This document shows, one piece after another, positions 11,004-20,189 of a stretch of 64,000 bases of DNA. Origin of the DNA: Candidatus Allofournierella pullicola (GTDB lineage: Bacteria > Bacillota > Clostridia > Oscillospirales > Ruminococcaceae); the NCBI GenBank assembly GCA_019114225.1, contig DXFW01000022.1, forward strand, positions 52,045-116,044. The letters run 5' to 3'. The notes under the pieces are model-generated. The model saw only the letters and a program-made list of their open reading frames with translations, ran no database searches and was not told the origin of the DNA. Each line of letters opens with the position of its first letter. The stretch's first letter is position 1. Made by a program: the position numbers and the translations under genes.

Positions 11004-13255
11004 GGCTTTGCCTCCTTCGGACAGGGCAGCTCCACCGTTTCGCCCGGCGCCGCCTGACACGCCAGCGCGCAGACCTGCAGACGCAGCGGGCCGGGATTCT
11101 CCCGGTCGGCTTCAACGCGCACCGTGTCCTGTGTGATGTGCACGCGGCAGCGCAGGCCCTGCCAGCACAGCGGGAAGGACAGGCCGGACCAGCCTTGGGG
11201 CAGGGCGGGGTCCAGGTGCAGGCCGTCCTGCTGCAGGCTGAGGCCGCCGAACCCCCGCACCGCCACCATCCAGCTGCCGCCGTTGGCCGCCGGGTGGGTT
11301 CCGCCGATGTACAGATCCCCCACATAGCGCTTGTAAGCCCCGGCAAGGTCCAGCGTGGCGGCCTGCAGGAAGTAGGGATAGGCGTATTCCGCAAGGCCGC
11401 ACTTCACCGCGGCCAGCGCGTAGATACAGCCGCTCAGGCTGGAGCCGTGCTCGGTGCGCGGCTCATAGTAACGGAAATTCGCCCGGCGCACCTCCGGCGG
11501 ATATTCCTGGGGGAACAGGGCGGTGACAAGGCACACGTCCGCCTGCTTGATGACCTGCGTCTGCACGGCCAGGCCCACCGGGCTGCCCAGATACTCGTTG
11601 GGCCGCAGAATTCTGGCGCGCAGCTCGTCCGGCGTCAGGTCCTCCATGCGGAAGTGGCCGTCGTACTGCTCGATCAGGCCGGTCTTCGGGTCGGGCGAAG
11701 GGACATACAGCTCCCGCTCAAACTCCAGAATGGCGGGCAGGTCCTCCCGGAAGTTTAGCCGGTCCAGCAGTTCTTCCAGTCGGTCCGGGGCGTGCGTTTG
11801 CAGATAGTCCGCCGCGCCGCGAAACGCCTCCAGCGCCTTTTTGGTCATAACGTTGGTGTAAAAATCGTTGTTGACCCGCTCGTGGTATTCATCGGCGCCG
11901 GTGACGTCCAGCATTTCATACCGCTTTTTTTCGGGTTTATAGTAGCTCCAGCTGTACAAAAAGCGGGCGCACTCAAACAGCACCTCCGCTCCGCCCTCCA
12001 AAAGCAGGCTCTCGTCCCCCGTCCAGCGGAAGTACTCCCACAGCCCGAAGGCCACGTCGGCGCTGATGTGGATCTGTTTGTCGCGGAAATACGTGCGCAG
12101 CGGCCGGCCGGTGAAGATGTCGTTGATGTTGTATTCGGTGCAGCCGTCGCGGCCGTCCTCCTGGCTCTCCCACTGATAGAACGCGCCCCGGTAGCCGTAT
12201 TCCCGGGCCTTGGCGCGGGCGCCGTCCAGCGTGTTCACCCGGTAGCGCACCAGGTTCCGGGCCACCTGGGGCAGACTGGCCAGGAACATGGGCAGCATGT
12301 AAAGCTCCGTGTCCCAGAACATGGCCCCCTTGTACACCTGGCCCGAAAGGCCCCGGGCGGGAATGGCCACCCGGTCGGTGTGGAACGGGGTGGACACCAG
12401 CAGCAGATACATGCTGTAGCGAAGGGCCAGGTCCGCCTGTTCGTCGCCCTCTATCTTCACCTGCACCTGCCGCCAGAGCTGCTCCCAGCTGCGGCGGTGG
12501 GAGGCAAGCAGAGCGTCAAAGCCCTGCCGGGCGGCGCTTTGAACGGCGCGCACCGGATCGGCGGCGTCGGGGTCGGTGCTCTTGTACAAAGCGGCGTATA
12601 TGTCCGCGGTCAGCGTCTGGCCCGCCGCCAGTTCCGCCGTGATGTAAAAGCCGTCGCCGCGCAGTTCCGTCCGGCCGCAGCTGCAGCTCACCAGCTGGGC
12701 CAGGTCCACCGCCGTGCCCAGTTCCGAGGTGACGGCGGTGACGCGCAGCGCGCCGCCCTCCGGGCGAAAGGACGTCTGCTCCAGATGGGGGCCGTTGATG
12801 TCCCAGACGCAAAGGTCAGGGGCGATCTTCATCTCACAGGTCCCCGCCACGGCGGCCTGCACGGTGTAGCGCAGCGCCAGGATATGCCGCTGCTCCCTGT
12901 GGGCAAAGCGGCGGGCCGTGACCCGCGCCGCGGAAAAATCGCTCTCCCGGCCCTGGCAGGCGCAGTCGGTCTCCACCCACTGGCGGTGGGAGACGGGCTG
13001 TGTGTCCAGCACGGAAAGCGGCGTGCCGTTAAAGCGTGCCTGCACCCAGAAAGGGTTCGGCGCGTTGACCGGCTCGCGCCAGCCGCCGTCTTTCTGGTCG
13101 AACAGGCCCGCCATGGTGAGGGCGGTGAGCTGTTCGGCACGGTATTCCTCCAGCGTGCCGCGGCAGCCCACATAACCGTTGCCCATCAGCAGCTTGCTGC
13201 CGAGGAACTCCGCCTGCTCCGGCCGCAGGCCTTCTTCGCAGATGATGGTGTTCAT
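11000..13255 (-). CDS. GH65 disaccharide phosphorylase
   Basis: This 751-residue protein has the GH65 layout: an N-terminal beta-sandwich, a helical linker, an (alpha/alpha)6 barrel and a small C-terminal sheet. The phosphate/substrate loop GAMFWDTELYMLP and the general acid Glu456 in TGADEYHERV are present. GH65 enzymes reversibly phosphorolyse alpha-glucosidic disaccharides such as maltose, kojibiose, nigerose or trehalose to beta-glucose 1-phosphate. The exact linkage cannot be read from sequence. No signal peptide is present, so it acts in the cytoplasm on imported sugar. The start ATG overlaps the stop of the AraC gene (ATGA) and its own stop overlaps the HAD start, so three genes are tightly coupled. 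A second, divergent GH65 lies upstream in the same operon. Confidence 0.92.
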   Translation of the reverse strand: MNTIICEEGLRPEQAEFLGSKLLMGNGYVGCRGTLEEYRAEQLTALTMAGLFDQKDGGWREPVNAPNPFWVQARFNGTPLSVLDTQPVSHRQWVETDCACQGRESDFSAARVTARRFAHREQRHILALRYTVQAAVAGTCEMKIAPDLCVWDINGPHLEQTSFRPEGGALRVTAVTSELGTAVDLAQLVSCSCGRTELRGDGFYITAELAAGQTLTADIYAALYKSTDPDAADPVRAVQSAARQGFDALLASHRRSWEQLWRQVQVKIEGDEQADLALRYSMYLLLVSTPFHTDRVAIPARGLSGQVYKGAMFWDTELYMLPMFLASLPQVARNLVRYRVNTLDGARAKAREYGYRGAFYQWESQEDGRDGCTEYNINDIFTGRPLRTYFRDKQIHISADVAFGLWEYFRWTGDESLLLEGGAEVLFECARFLYSWSYYKPEKKRYEMLDVTGADEYHERVNNDFYTNVMTKKALEAFRGAADYLQTHAPDRLEELLDRLNFREDLPAILEFERELYVPSPDPKTGLIEQYDGHFRMEDLTPDELRARILRPNEYLGSPVGLAVQTQVIKQADVCLVTALFPQEYPPEVRRANFRYYEPRTEHGSSLSGCIYALAAVKCGLAEYAYPYFLQAATLDLAGAYKRYVGDLYIGGTHPAANGGSWMVAVRGFGGLSLQQDGLHLDPALPQGWSGLSFPLCWQGLRCRVHITQDTVRVEADRENPGPLRLQVCALACQAAPGETVELPCPKEAKP

Positions 13256-15399
13256 AGCTGCTCCTTGTATTCTCCCGGTGTGAGACCGGTGTATTTTTTG
13301 AAGATGTTGATGAAAGAGCGGGCGTTGGAATAGCCCACTTTGCGGGCCACGTCGCCCACCTTCACCGCGGGATCGGCCAGCAGCTGCTTTGCGGCCCGAA
13401 TGCGCTTTTCGGTGATGTATTCCTTGATGGATTTGCCCGTGTCCGCCTTGAATTCCCGGGCCAGGTGCGAGGGGCTGAAATGCAGCTCGCCGGCCACAAG
13501 CGTCAGGGAGATGTCCTCATCGGCAAAGTGCTGGTCCAGAAACGCCAGAATGATCTGGCTCATCCGCTCCTGCGGCTGTTCGCGCTGACGGCGCAGATAT
13601 TCCATGATCCGGGCGGCAAGGGGGCGGAAATACTCCTCCAGCGCGTCCAGCGTTTCGATCTGCATCAGCTGCGCGCTCTCGCCCGGCAGGTCCGGGAAGA
13701 AAAGGTGCGCGTCGATGGAAAGCTCCTGCAAAAACTGCAAAAAGGCGTTGAAAAACTGCACCGCGGCGTAGCTGGGCCGGCTGTCGGGATAGATCGTCCG
13801 GCGCACGCAGCGGAAGAATGCGTCCAGCTGCTGCTGCAATATGGCGTCGTCGCCCCGGCGGATGGCCTTGAACACCTGCTGGGCCAGGCGGTTGGGGAAA
13901 ACGAACCCCTGGCCCGCAAGATCGGGCAGCATGTCCGCAAAGAGGATACGGTCGTTGCCCGCCACCGCCCGGTACTGATAGGCCGACAGCGCCTCCTCGT
14001 AGCTGGTGTGCACATCGCACAGGCGGCTGCACGGCCGGCCGCAGCCCATGGCAACGGGCAGCGGCGCTTCGCGGCGCGCGGTGTCGAAGATGAGCTGAGC
14101 GGTCTCGTTCAGGCGCACCGCGGCCTCGGCTTCGCTTTCGCAGCAGAGGCTGACCAGCAAGATCAGCTTGGCCGGCCTGCGGTCCCGCAGGATCTCCAGC
14201 GTGACCTGGGGCAGATCCCCCACGGCGTTCCGGATGGCCTGCTGGCGGCAGAGAAGGAATCGCTCAAGGGAAGTTTCTCCGCTCGTCCGGATCATATCCT
14301 CGAACTGCTCAAAGGCCAGGATCATGACCCCGTGATACCCCTCGGCCAACGGCCCGGCCCCGTAGCGCTGCAGCTTGGCGCGCCACTCCGCGTCCGGCGT
14401 GTCGGACGCGTCCAGCAGGCGCAGCAGGGTGTCCTGCAGAAGGAACGGCTTGTTTTCTTCAAACAGGCGCTCCGCGGTCTCCTTGTCCTGGATGAGCTGC
14501 CGCATGGGCTTGTACAGTTCCTGAGACAAAAACCACACGCCCACCACGGAAAATCCGATCATGCCGATGGTGATCGCCCACAAAAAGCGGGTCGCGTCGG
14601 CCACCTTGCGGCCGATGAGGCTTTCGGGGATCTCGTAATGGAAGGTCCAGCCGGTGTCCTCCGCAAAGCTCTCCACCGTGTAGAGCGCCCCGCGCTTCGC
14701 CGTTTCGGGCTGCTCTTTTCCAAACAGATAGCGCCCGTCGCTGTCGGTCACATAGACGTTGCAGGCGTCGTCCAGCGAAATGGCCTGCAGGATCTCCTGC
14801 AGATAGGTCTGCCGCAGCGTGACCACGATCACCGCGCTGGGGGTGTAGGAGATGGGCGGCGCCGGCTTTGTGACATACAGCATGGCCGGCTCGCCCTCCG
14901 GCGCCAGGTTCAGCAGGGTGATGGGATAGTCGTAACGCGCGGCCAGCGTGCGGCTGGTGGCCTGCTCGATGTTGCGGCAGTCTTCCAGCGTTTCCAGCGG
15001 CGCAAGGCGCGGGTCCTTTCCGTTCAGGTCCAGCACCATGCCGGCGTGGTAATAATGGATATAGAGTTTTTCGATGTAGCGGTTGACCGCGCGGAACAGA
15101 TAAAGCCGCTGATAGATCTCCTCACAGTCGAAGATGTCCAACAGCTCATAGCGGTCGGCAAAGCTTTGCACTTCCGAGTCCATGGCCATCTGCACCAGGG
15201 AATCGTCCATGGTGGTGAGGATGATCTCCACGGAAGAGCGCAGCTGCGCCAGCGTGTTGCGGCCGTTTTCTTCAAACTGTTTTCGGAAGGATGTGCGCAG
15301 CGCCGCCGAAGCAGCCAGGGTGCTCAGCAGCACCAGCGCCGTCATCACCACCGAAAGCAGCACAATGATCTTCAGCCTGTAAGGTGATCTCTCCTGCAT
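13252..15399 (-). CDS. membrane-bound AraC-family regulator with extracellular sensor
   Basis: This 715-residue one-component regulator has a membrane helix at about residues 9-32, an extracellular region of about 240 residues, a second helix near residues 272-294 (FLWAITIGMIGFSVVGVWFL) and a cytoplasmic part ending in two AraC helix-turn-helix motifs (last 100 residues, ending VARKVGYSNARSFINIFKKYTG). This is the architecture of the YesN-like/Cache AraC receptors of Firmicutes, which sense sugars outside and activate nearby uptake genes. It is placed inside the operon, between the CBM9-like gene and the second GH65, so it would be made together with its likely targets (positive feedback). 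Start ATG follows AGGAGGAG. Confidence 0.88.
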   Translation of the reverse strand: MQERSPYRLKIIVLLSVVMTALVLLSTLAASAALRTSFRKQFEENGRNTLAQLRSSVEIILTTMDDSLVQMAMDSEVQSFADRYELLDIFDCEEIYQRLYLFRAVNRYIEKLYIHYYHAGMVLDLNGKDPRLAPLETLEDCRNIEQATSRTLAARYDYPITLLNLAPEGEPAMLYVTKPAPPISYTPSAVIVVTLRQTYLQEILQAISLDDACNVYVTDSDGRYLFGKEQPETAKRGALYTVESFAEDTGWTFHYEIPESLIGRKVADATRFLWAITIGMIGFSVVGVWFLSQELYKPMRQLIQDKETAERLFEENKPFLLQDTLLRLLDASDTPDAEWRAKLQRYGAGPLAEGYHGVMILAFEQFEDMIRTSGETSLERFLLCRQQAIRNAVGDLPQVTLEILRDRRPAKLILLVSLCCESEAEAAVRLNETAQLIFDTARREAPLPVAMGCGRPCSRLCDVHTSYEEALSAYQYRAVAGNDRILFADMLPDLAGQGFVFPNRLAQQVFKAIRRGDDAILQQQLDAFFRCVRRTIYPDSRPSYAAVQFFNAFLQFLQELSIDAHLFFPDLPGESAQLMQIETLDALEEYFRPLAARIMEYLRRQREQPQERMSQIILAFLDQHFADEDISLTLVAGELHFSPSHLAREFKADTGKSIKEYITEKRIRAAKQLLADPAVKVGDVARKVGYSNARSFINIFKKYTGLTPGEYKEQL

Positions 15400-15423
15400 A
15401 CGCGGTCTTCTCCTCCTGCCGGT

Positions 15424-16062
15424 TCAGCCGAACAGGAGGGTCCCGAAGCGGCGGAACTGATGGAATTCTTTTCCGGTGTCCGGGTCCCAGGCGAAATGGG
15501 TCGGCTGCTCTTCGTCATAGTCGATCCGGAAAAAGCCGGCCCGCCATCGGTCTCCCGCCTTTGGCGGCGGGCACAGGCCCTCCAGCAGCGCAAAGGGGAT
15601 AAAAGCGCCGCATTCCCAGCCGGTGCAGCCGGCAAAAGGCGCTTGTTCGCCCCCGGCCACTTTGGCGTAATGGCGGGTGCGCCGCCGGCCCTGATACTCA
15701 AAGGGAGTCCAGCCGTAATAACTGCCGGTGTTGCACACCAGCAGGCAGAGCTCCTTGTTCAGGGGCGACAGCTCGTATTCAAAATAGACGGGCAGATCCT
15801 CCCGGGGCCAGAAAAACGCCTCCGCCACATCTCCCGTGTAAAGGCTGCCCATGTTTTTGAGGCAGGAGCAGCTGAGGCGGCGGTCTTCGCAGCAAAACCG
15901 CAGATAAAGGCCGGTGGGGGAATAGAGCACCTGCACCGTGGTCCGGTAGCTCAGCGGGCCGGACACCGGCTCCACCGTCTGGGGCAAAGCCTTTGACCAC
16001 TGGGGCGCCCGGGGCGAAAGGGCAAAATCCCCGGTGGGCAGGGCGGTCAGCGTTCTCTGCAT
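15424..16062 (-). CDS. CBM9-like carbohydrate-binding domain protein
   Basis: This 212-residue protein is one beta-sandwich resembling family 9 carbohydrate-binding/DOMON-like domains. Typical features are YLRFCCEDRRL, GDVAEAFFWP, YFEYELSPLNKELCLL and the final WRAGFFRIDYD followed by FAWDPDTGKEFHQFRRFG. Such stand-alone domains occur next to sugar regulons, often cytoplasmic and with no known activity. No signal peptide is seen. I choose the ATG at 16062, which overlaps the end of the upstream GH65 gene by 16 bp; a longer reading from 16101 would run deep into GH65 and has no support. It ends 24 bp before the AraC-type regulator. Confidence 0.7.
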   Translation of the reverse strand: MQRTLTALPTGDFALSPRAPQWSKALPQTVEPVSGPLSYRTTVQVLYSPTGLYLRFCCEDRRLSCSCLKNMGSLYTGDVAEAFFWPREDLPVYFEYELSPLNKELCLLVCNTGSYYGWTPFEYQGRRRTRHYAKVAGGEQAPFAGCTGWECGAFIPFALLEGLCPPPKAGDRWRAGFFRIDYDEEQPTHFAWDPDTGKEFHQFRRFGTLLFG

Positions 16063-18332
16063 ACGCTCTGCCCTTCTTTCACGGTCACAGCCTCGCCCCA
16101 AAGCAGCACCGGCAGGTCCCGCCCTTTCTGCAAGTGCAGCAGGATACGGCCCGGTTCAAAAGTCAGCTTCATTGTACGCCCCTGCCATTTCAAAGTAAAG
16201 CTGACGCGCTTCCAGCCTTCGGGCAGCGCGGGCGAGACGGAAAGCACATCGCCGTTCAGCTCGCAGCCACACATCCCGCTGACCACCGCCGACCAGCTCA
16301 TGCCGTCGGCGGCCAGGTGCGCGCCGTCCCGGCAGCCGCCCCCGGCGTCATAGAGGTCAATGCTCAGGGATTTGTCCAGATAATAGGCGGCCTTTTCCGC
16401 AAGGCCCAGCCGGGTGGCCAGGATACCGTGCACGCCGTAGCTCAGCGAGGAGGTGTGGGTGGTGCGCGGCTCGTAATAGTCCCAGTTGGCACGCAGGCCC
16501 TCCGCGTCCACAAGGCCGGGCAGAAGGAACAGCAACATCAGCACGTCCGCCTGCTTCACCGTCTGGGTGTCCGCCGGGACGTCAAAGGGGCTGTCTTCAA
16601 ACACGATCCGGTCCTCCAGGCCGAAAAAGCCCTCGCACTGCTCCAGCAGGCCGTCCGGGCCCTGCATGGTCCTGACCTTGCCGTGAAAGCGTTCCAGCAG
16701 CGCCAGCTCTTCCTCCGTCATGCCGGTCTTGTCCAGCAGGCGCTGCCAGCGGGCCGGGTCCTCACGGCTGAGTTCCTGCCATGCCTGCCACGCCAGCGTC
16801 AGGTTCAGCTGCGCCAGATTGTTCACATAGGCGTTGTTGTCGCACTCCAGGTGCAGCTCGTCCGGGCCGGAGGCCGCGGGGATGTTCCACAGCCCGTCCT
16901 TTTCAAAGCCTTTGGACAGCCAGAAGCGGGCGGTCTCCAGATACAATTCCGCCACGCCGTTCCACAGCGCCTCGCGCCCGCCGGCGGTGCGCACGTACCG
17001 CCAGGCGGTGTACACCACGTCCGCCGTGATGTGCAGCTGGTGGGTGAGCAGCTTTAAAAAGGACTCGCACTCCTCCTGCCCGCTGCACCCGGTCTCCCAG
17101 GGGAAGCTGGCGCCCCGGCAGCCGTACCGGGCGGCCTTGGCGCGGGCGCCGTCCAGCGTGCGGACACGGAAGCGGACCAGCTGCGCCGCGATCTCGGGCT
17201 GGGTGTAGAGATAGAAGGGCGCCATGTGGATGTCGGTGTCCCAGAACACCATCCCGCGGTAGCCCTCGCCGGTGAGGCCTTTTGCCGGAATGGACACCCG
17301 GTCGCTGCCGCGGCAGGCGGCGATCAGCAGCTGATAGATACTGTGCCGCAGGCCCAGCTGGACCCGGTCGTCTCCTTCCAGGCGGATGTCGCTGTCGGCC
17401 CAGAGGCCGGCCCAGACCCGGTCGCTTCCCGCCCGGGCCTGGACGTAGTTCTGCGTTTTGGCCGCTTCCAGTTCGGCCTGCACGGCTGCCTCCACATCCG
17501 GGGCGAACAGGTCCGCTTCAAAAACCGAGACCCGGTCCAGCACCACCGTCCCGCCGGGGCGGACGGTCATCCGCGCCTGCTGACTCCGCCCGCCGTCCGC
17601 GCGCACGTCCTCTGCCAGCAGGCAGGTGGCGAAGGCGGCCTTGTGCCCGTCCACCCGGCCCCGGATCAGCAGAAAAACGCCGTCGCTTCCGGCGCGCATG
17701 CGCACCGGGTCGTACAGCCGCAGATACTCCTCGTCGGTGCCGTCGGTGGTGTCCTGATAAATGCCGGAGATGTTGAAGTTTTTGGTGTCGTCGTCGATCC
17801 CGGCGGTGTAGCGCACTTCCCCCTCATAGTCGTGAGAGGTCAGCTCATAGCGCGTGTAGACCCGGGTCTGCTTTTCCATGTGGGCAAAGCGGCGCATGCG
17901 CAGGGTGAAGCGCCGGCCGGCCGGGTCGCTCAGTTCCAGCGTGGAAGAAAACTCCCCGTGGGCCATGTCCAGTTCCTGCCGCAGCGCCAGCACCCGGCAG
18001 TGGTCACTGTCCAGCGTGACGCCGCCGGCGGACCAGCGTCCGTCCAGGAAGTTGGGGCACTTCACCAAACACACCTCCCGGTGGTAGCCGGGCACCAGGT
18101 CCAGATGGCTCCAGGACACAAGGAAGGGGTTGAATTTTTTCGGGTCCAGCTCGGGGCGGGGCAGCTGGTCGTAATATCCCGCCAGAAAAACGCCCTGCTC
18201 CTGCCGGTTGGGCAGTTCGGGCACCGCGCCCCGGACGCCAATGCGCCCGTTGCCCACACAGCACAGGGTGGGGATGGACAGGCCCGCGGGGCCGTCCACG
18301 CTTTGAAAGGAAACATGCCAGAGATCGCTCAT
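16047..18332 (-). CDS. GH65 family phosphorylase (second copy)
   Basis: This 761-residue GH65 enzyme differs strongly from the one at 11000-13255. It has GMVFWDTDIHMAPF in the substrate loop and the general acid Glu492 in SGPDELHLEC. The C-terminal half contains the family pattern KQADVLMLLFLLP and YEPRTTHTSSLS. Two GH65 members in one operon suggest phosphorolysis of two different linkages, or of a trisaccharide in steps. Start ATG has AAGGAGG. It follows the permease gene by 13 bp and overlaps the CBM9-like gene. It is probably cytoplasmic and linked to uptake by the binding-protein/permease genes just upstream. Confidence 0.92.
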   Translation of the reverse strand: MSDLWHVSFQSVDGPAGLSIPTLCCVGNGRIGVRGAVPELPNRQEQGVFLAGYYDQLPRPELDPKKFNPFLVSWSHLDLVPGYHREVCLVKCPNFLDGRWSAGGVTLDSDHCRVLALRQELDMAHGEFSSTLELSDPAGRRFTLRMRRFAHMEKQTRVYTRYELTSHDYEGEVRYTAGIDDDTKNFNISGIYQDTTDGTDEEYLRLYDPVRMRAGSDGVFLLIRGRVDGHKAAFATCLLAEDVRADGGRSQQARMTVRPGGTVVLDRVSVFEADLFAPDVEAAVQAELEAAKTQNYVQARAGSDRVWAGLWADSDIRLEGDDRVQLGLRHSIYQLLIAACRGSDRVSIPAKGLTGEGYRGMVFWDTDIHMAPFYLYTQPEIAAQLVRFRVRTLDGARAKAARYGCRGASFPWETGCSGQEECESFLKLLTHQLHITADVVYTAWRYVRTAGGREALWNGVAELYLETARFWLSKGFEKDGLWNIPAASGPDELHLECDNNAYVNNLAQLNLTLAWQAWQELSREDPARWQRLLDKTGMTEEELALLERFHGKVRTMQGPDGLLEQCEGFFGLEDRIVFEDSPFDVPADTQTVKQADVLMLLFLLPGLVDAEGLRANWDYYEPRTTHTSSLSYGVHGILATRLGLAEKAAYYLDKSLSIDLYDAGGGCRDGAHLAADGMSWSAVVSGMCGCELNGDVLSVSPALPEGWKRVSFTLKWQGRTMKLTFEPGRILLHLQKGRDLPVLLWGEAVTVKEGQSVCRER

Positions 18333-18345
18333 ATCGTGACCCTCC

Positions 18346-19200
18346 TTACTCTTTCAGGCCGGCGGTGGCAATGCCCTGTGTGAAACGGTTCTGGAAGATG
18401 AAATACACCACCATGATGGGCAGCATGGAGATGGACGTGGCCGCCATGAGCTGGCCGTACCGGATGAAATTCTGCCCGTTGAGGAACTGCATTGCCACGG
18501 TGATGGTGAATTTGGAGGGGTCGTCGATCATCATATACGGCCACAAAAAGTCGTTCCAGACATACAAAAAGACGATGATGGACACCGCGCTGATGGCGTT
18601 GCGCAGCAGCGGGAACACCAGCCGGTGGAACACCTGAAACTCGGTGCAGCCGTCGATACGCCCCGCTTCCAGCAGTTCGTTGGGAAGGGTGTCGATGAAC
18701 TGCTTCATAATGAACACGGCATAGCTGGTGGTGCTGTTGATGACCAGGATCAGGGACAGCAGTTTGCCGTTGAGGCGAAACCAGACCATCTCCTGATACA
18801 GCGGCAGCAAAATGACCGCCACCGGCACCATCATGGCCGAGAGCACCACATAGAACAGGAGCCTGCGGCCGGGAAAACGGCATTTGCTCAGGGCGTAGCC
18901 CCACAGGGCCGCGAAATAAAGGGTGAACGCCGTGCGCACGCCCGCCACCAGAATGCTGTTGCCCAGCGAGGAGAGCAGGTGCATGGAATCGTTGGAAAGC
19001 ACGGCCCGGTAGTTGTCCAGAGTGATCTCGTGGGGAAAGAAGGTGGGCGGATAGCCCAGGATCTCGTATTCGGGCTTCACCGCGTTGAACAGCATTGCAA
19101 CAAAGGGGAGGAGAAAGACAAAGCTCGCGGCAAAGAGCACCAGATAGCGCGCGGCCTGGCCGGCGGCGCCAAGATACAGCTGTTTTTTCTCTCGTTTCAC
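18346..19200 (-). CDS. sugar ABC permease, MalG type
   Basis: This protein of about 284 residues has six predicted membrane helices and the inner-membrane EAA loop (ELLEAGRIDGCTEFQVFHRLVFPLL), which docks on the ATPase. It pairs with the MalF-type permease upstream. I prefer the GTG at 19200, which follows GAGGAGG at 8 bp, over the ATG at 19221, which overlaps the preceding gene but has no ribosome-binding site. No ATPase gene accompanies this system, so a shared MsmK/UgpC-type ATPase encoded elsewhere is expected. Confidence 0.9.
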   Translation of the reverse strand: MKREKKQLYLGAAGQAARYLVLFAASFVFLLPFVAMLFNAVKPEYEILGYPPTFFPHEITLDNYRAVLSNDSMHLLSSLGNSILVAGVRTAFTLYFAALWGYALSKCRFPGRRLLFYVVLSAMMVPVAVILLPLYQEMVWFRLNGKLLSLILVINSTTSYAVFIMKQFIDTLPNELLEAGRIDGCTEFQVFHRLVFPLLRNAISAVSIIVFLYVWNDFLWPYMMIDDPSKFTITVAMQFLNGQNFIRYGQLMAATSISMLPIMVVYFIFQNRFTQGIATAGLKE

Positions 19201-19213
19201 AAAATGCGCCTCC

Positions 19214-20089
19214 TCAGTCATCGCCGCTGAGCTTGAATTGCAGCAGCGACAGGAGCATGATGATGACCAGCAGCACCACTGCGGTGGCGGACGCGTAACC
19301 GAAGCGGTAGTACCCCAGGGCCTTGTCGAAAAGATAGTAAGTAGCCGTGTAGGACGCGTCGCCGGGGCCGCCCTTGGTGAGGGCCATGACCTGGTCGTAC
19401 ACCTGCACATAGGTGATGATGTTGGACACCACCACCAGCGCGGTGGTGCGGGACAGCATGGGCACCGTGATATAGCGGAACAGGTGGAACGCGTTTGCGC
19501 CGTCCACCTTCGCGGCCTCATACAGCACCGGCGAAATGTCCGAAATGCCGGCAATGAACAGGATCAGCGAAAAGCCCACGTCGTGCCAGATGGTCATGAG
19601 CATGAGGCTGGGCATAACGGTGGAGGAGGTGCCCAGCCAGTCCACGCTCTGCATTCCCAAAGAGGACAGGATGTTGTTCAGCAGACCGCCCTGGGCAAGA
19701 AAGATCCAGCGCCACACAACGGCCACCGACATGATGGCGGTGATGTAGGGCAGATAGATACAGGTCTTGAAGAAATTCTGCATCCGCCGGGTGCCGCAGA
19801 CCAGCACGGCAAGAAGCAGCCCCAGGCCGCTGGTGCAAAGCGTGCACACCACCGTGAACACCATGGTGGTGCCCACCGACTGCAGAAACAGAGGGTCGCC
19901 CATCAGCTCGATGTAGTTTGCGAGGCCGATAAAGTTGAACTCGCCCTTGATGGGGTTCCAGTCCGCAAAGCTGCCGACGAGGCCCCAGCCGATGGGGAAC
20001 AGATAAAACACCCCATACAGCAAAAGCATGCTGCCGAGTGCGGCTATGAGGAAAAGATTCGGTCTGTGTTTTTTTTGCGGATGCGGCAC
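19214..20089 (-). CDS. sugar ABC permease, MalF type
   Basis: This permease of about 291 residues has six membrane helices and the EAA loop LYEAAKVDGANAFHLFRYITVPML. I place the start at the GTG at 20089, just after GGGGGAGG; longer N-terminal readings pass through the intercistronic hairpin and are unlikely. With the MalG-type partner it forms the membrane channel for the sugar delivered by the lipoprotein at 20190-21605. It lies about 100 bp after the binding-protein gene, separated by a hairpin that probably lowers permease expression relative to the binding protein. Confidence 0.9.
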   Translation of the reverse strand: MPHPQKKHRPNLFLIAALGSMLLLYGVFYLFPIGWGLVGSFADWNPIKGEFNFIGLANYIELMGDPLFLQSVGTTMVFTVVCTLCTSGLGLLLAVLVCGTRRMQNFFKTCIYLPYITAIMSVAVVWRWIFLAQGGLLNNILSSLGMQSVDWLGTSSTVMPSLMLMTIWHDVGFSLILFIAGISDISPVLYEAAKVDGANAFHLFRYITVPMLSRTTALVVVSNIITYVQVYDQVMALTKGGPGDASYTATYYLFDKALGYYRFGYASATAVVLLVIIMLLSLLQFKLSGDD

Positions 20090-20140
20090 GGTGCCTCCCC
20101 CTTCCACGGAATATCGATGTGCCGGGCGGTGATACGGAAA

Positions 20141-20177
20141 ATGGGTGCGCCCCACCGCTCGGATGGAGCGCACCCAT
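20141..20177 (-). terminator. intercistronic hairpin between binding protein and permeases
   Basis: ATGGGTGCGC (20141-20150) pairs perfectly with GCGCACCCAT (20168-20177). There is no strong U-run. It probably acts as a partial terminator or mRNA 3'-end stabiliser, giving more binding protein than permease. Confidence 0.65.
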
Positions 20178-20189
20178 GCTCAAACAAAC

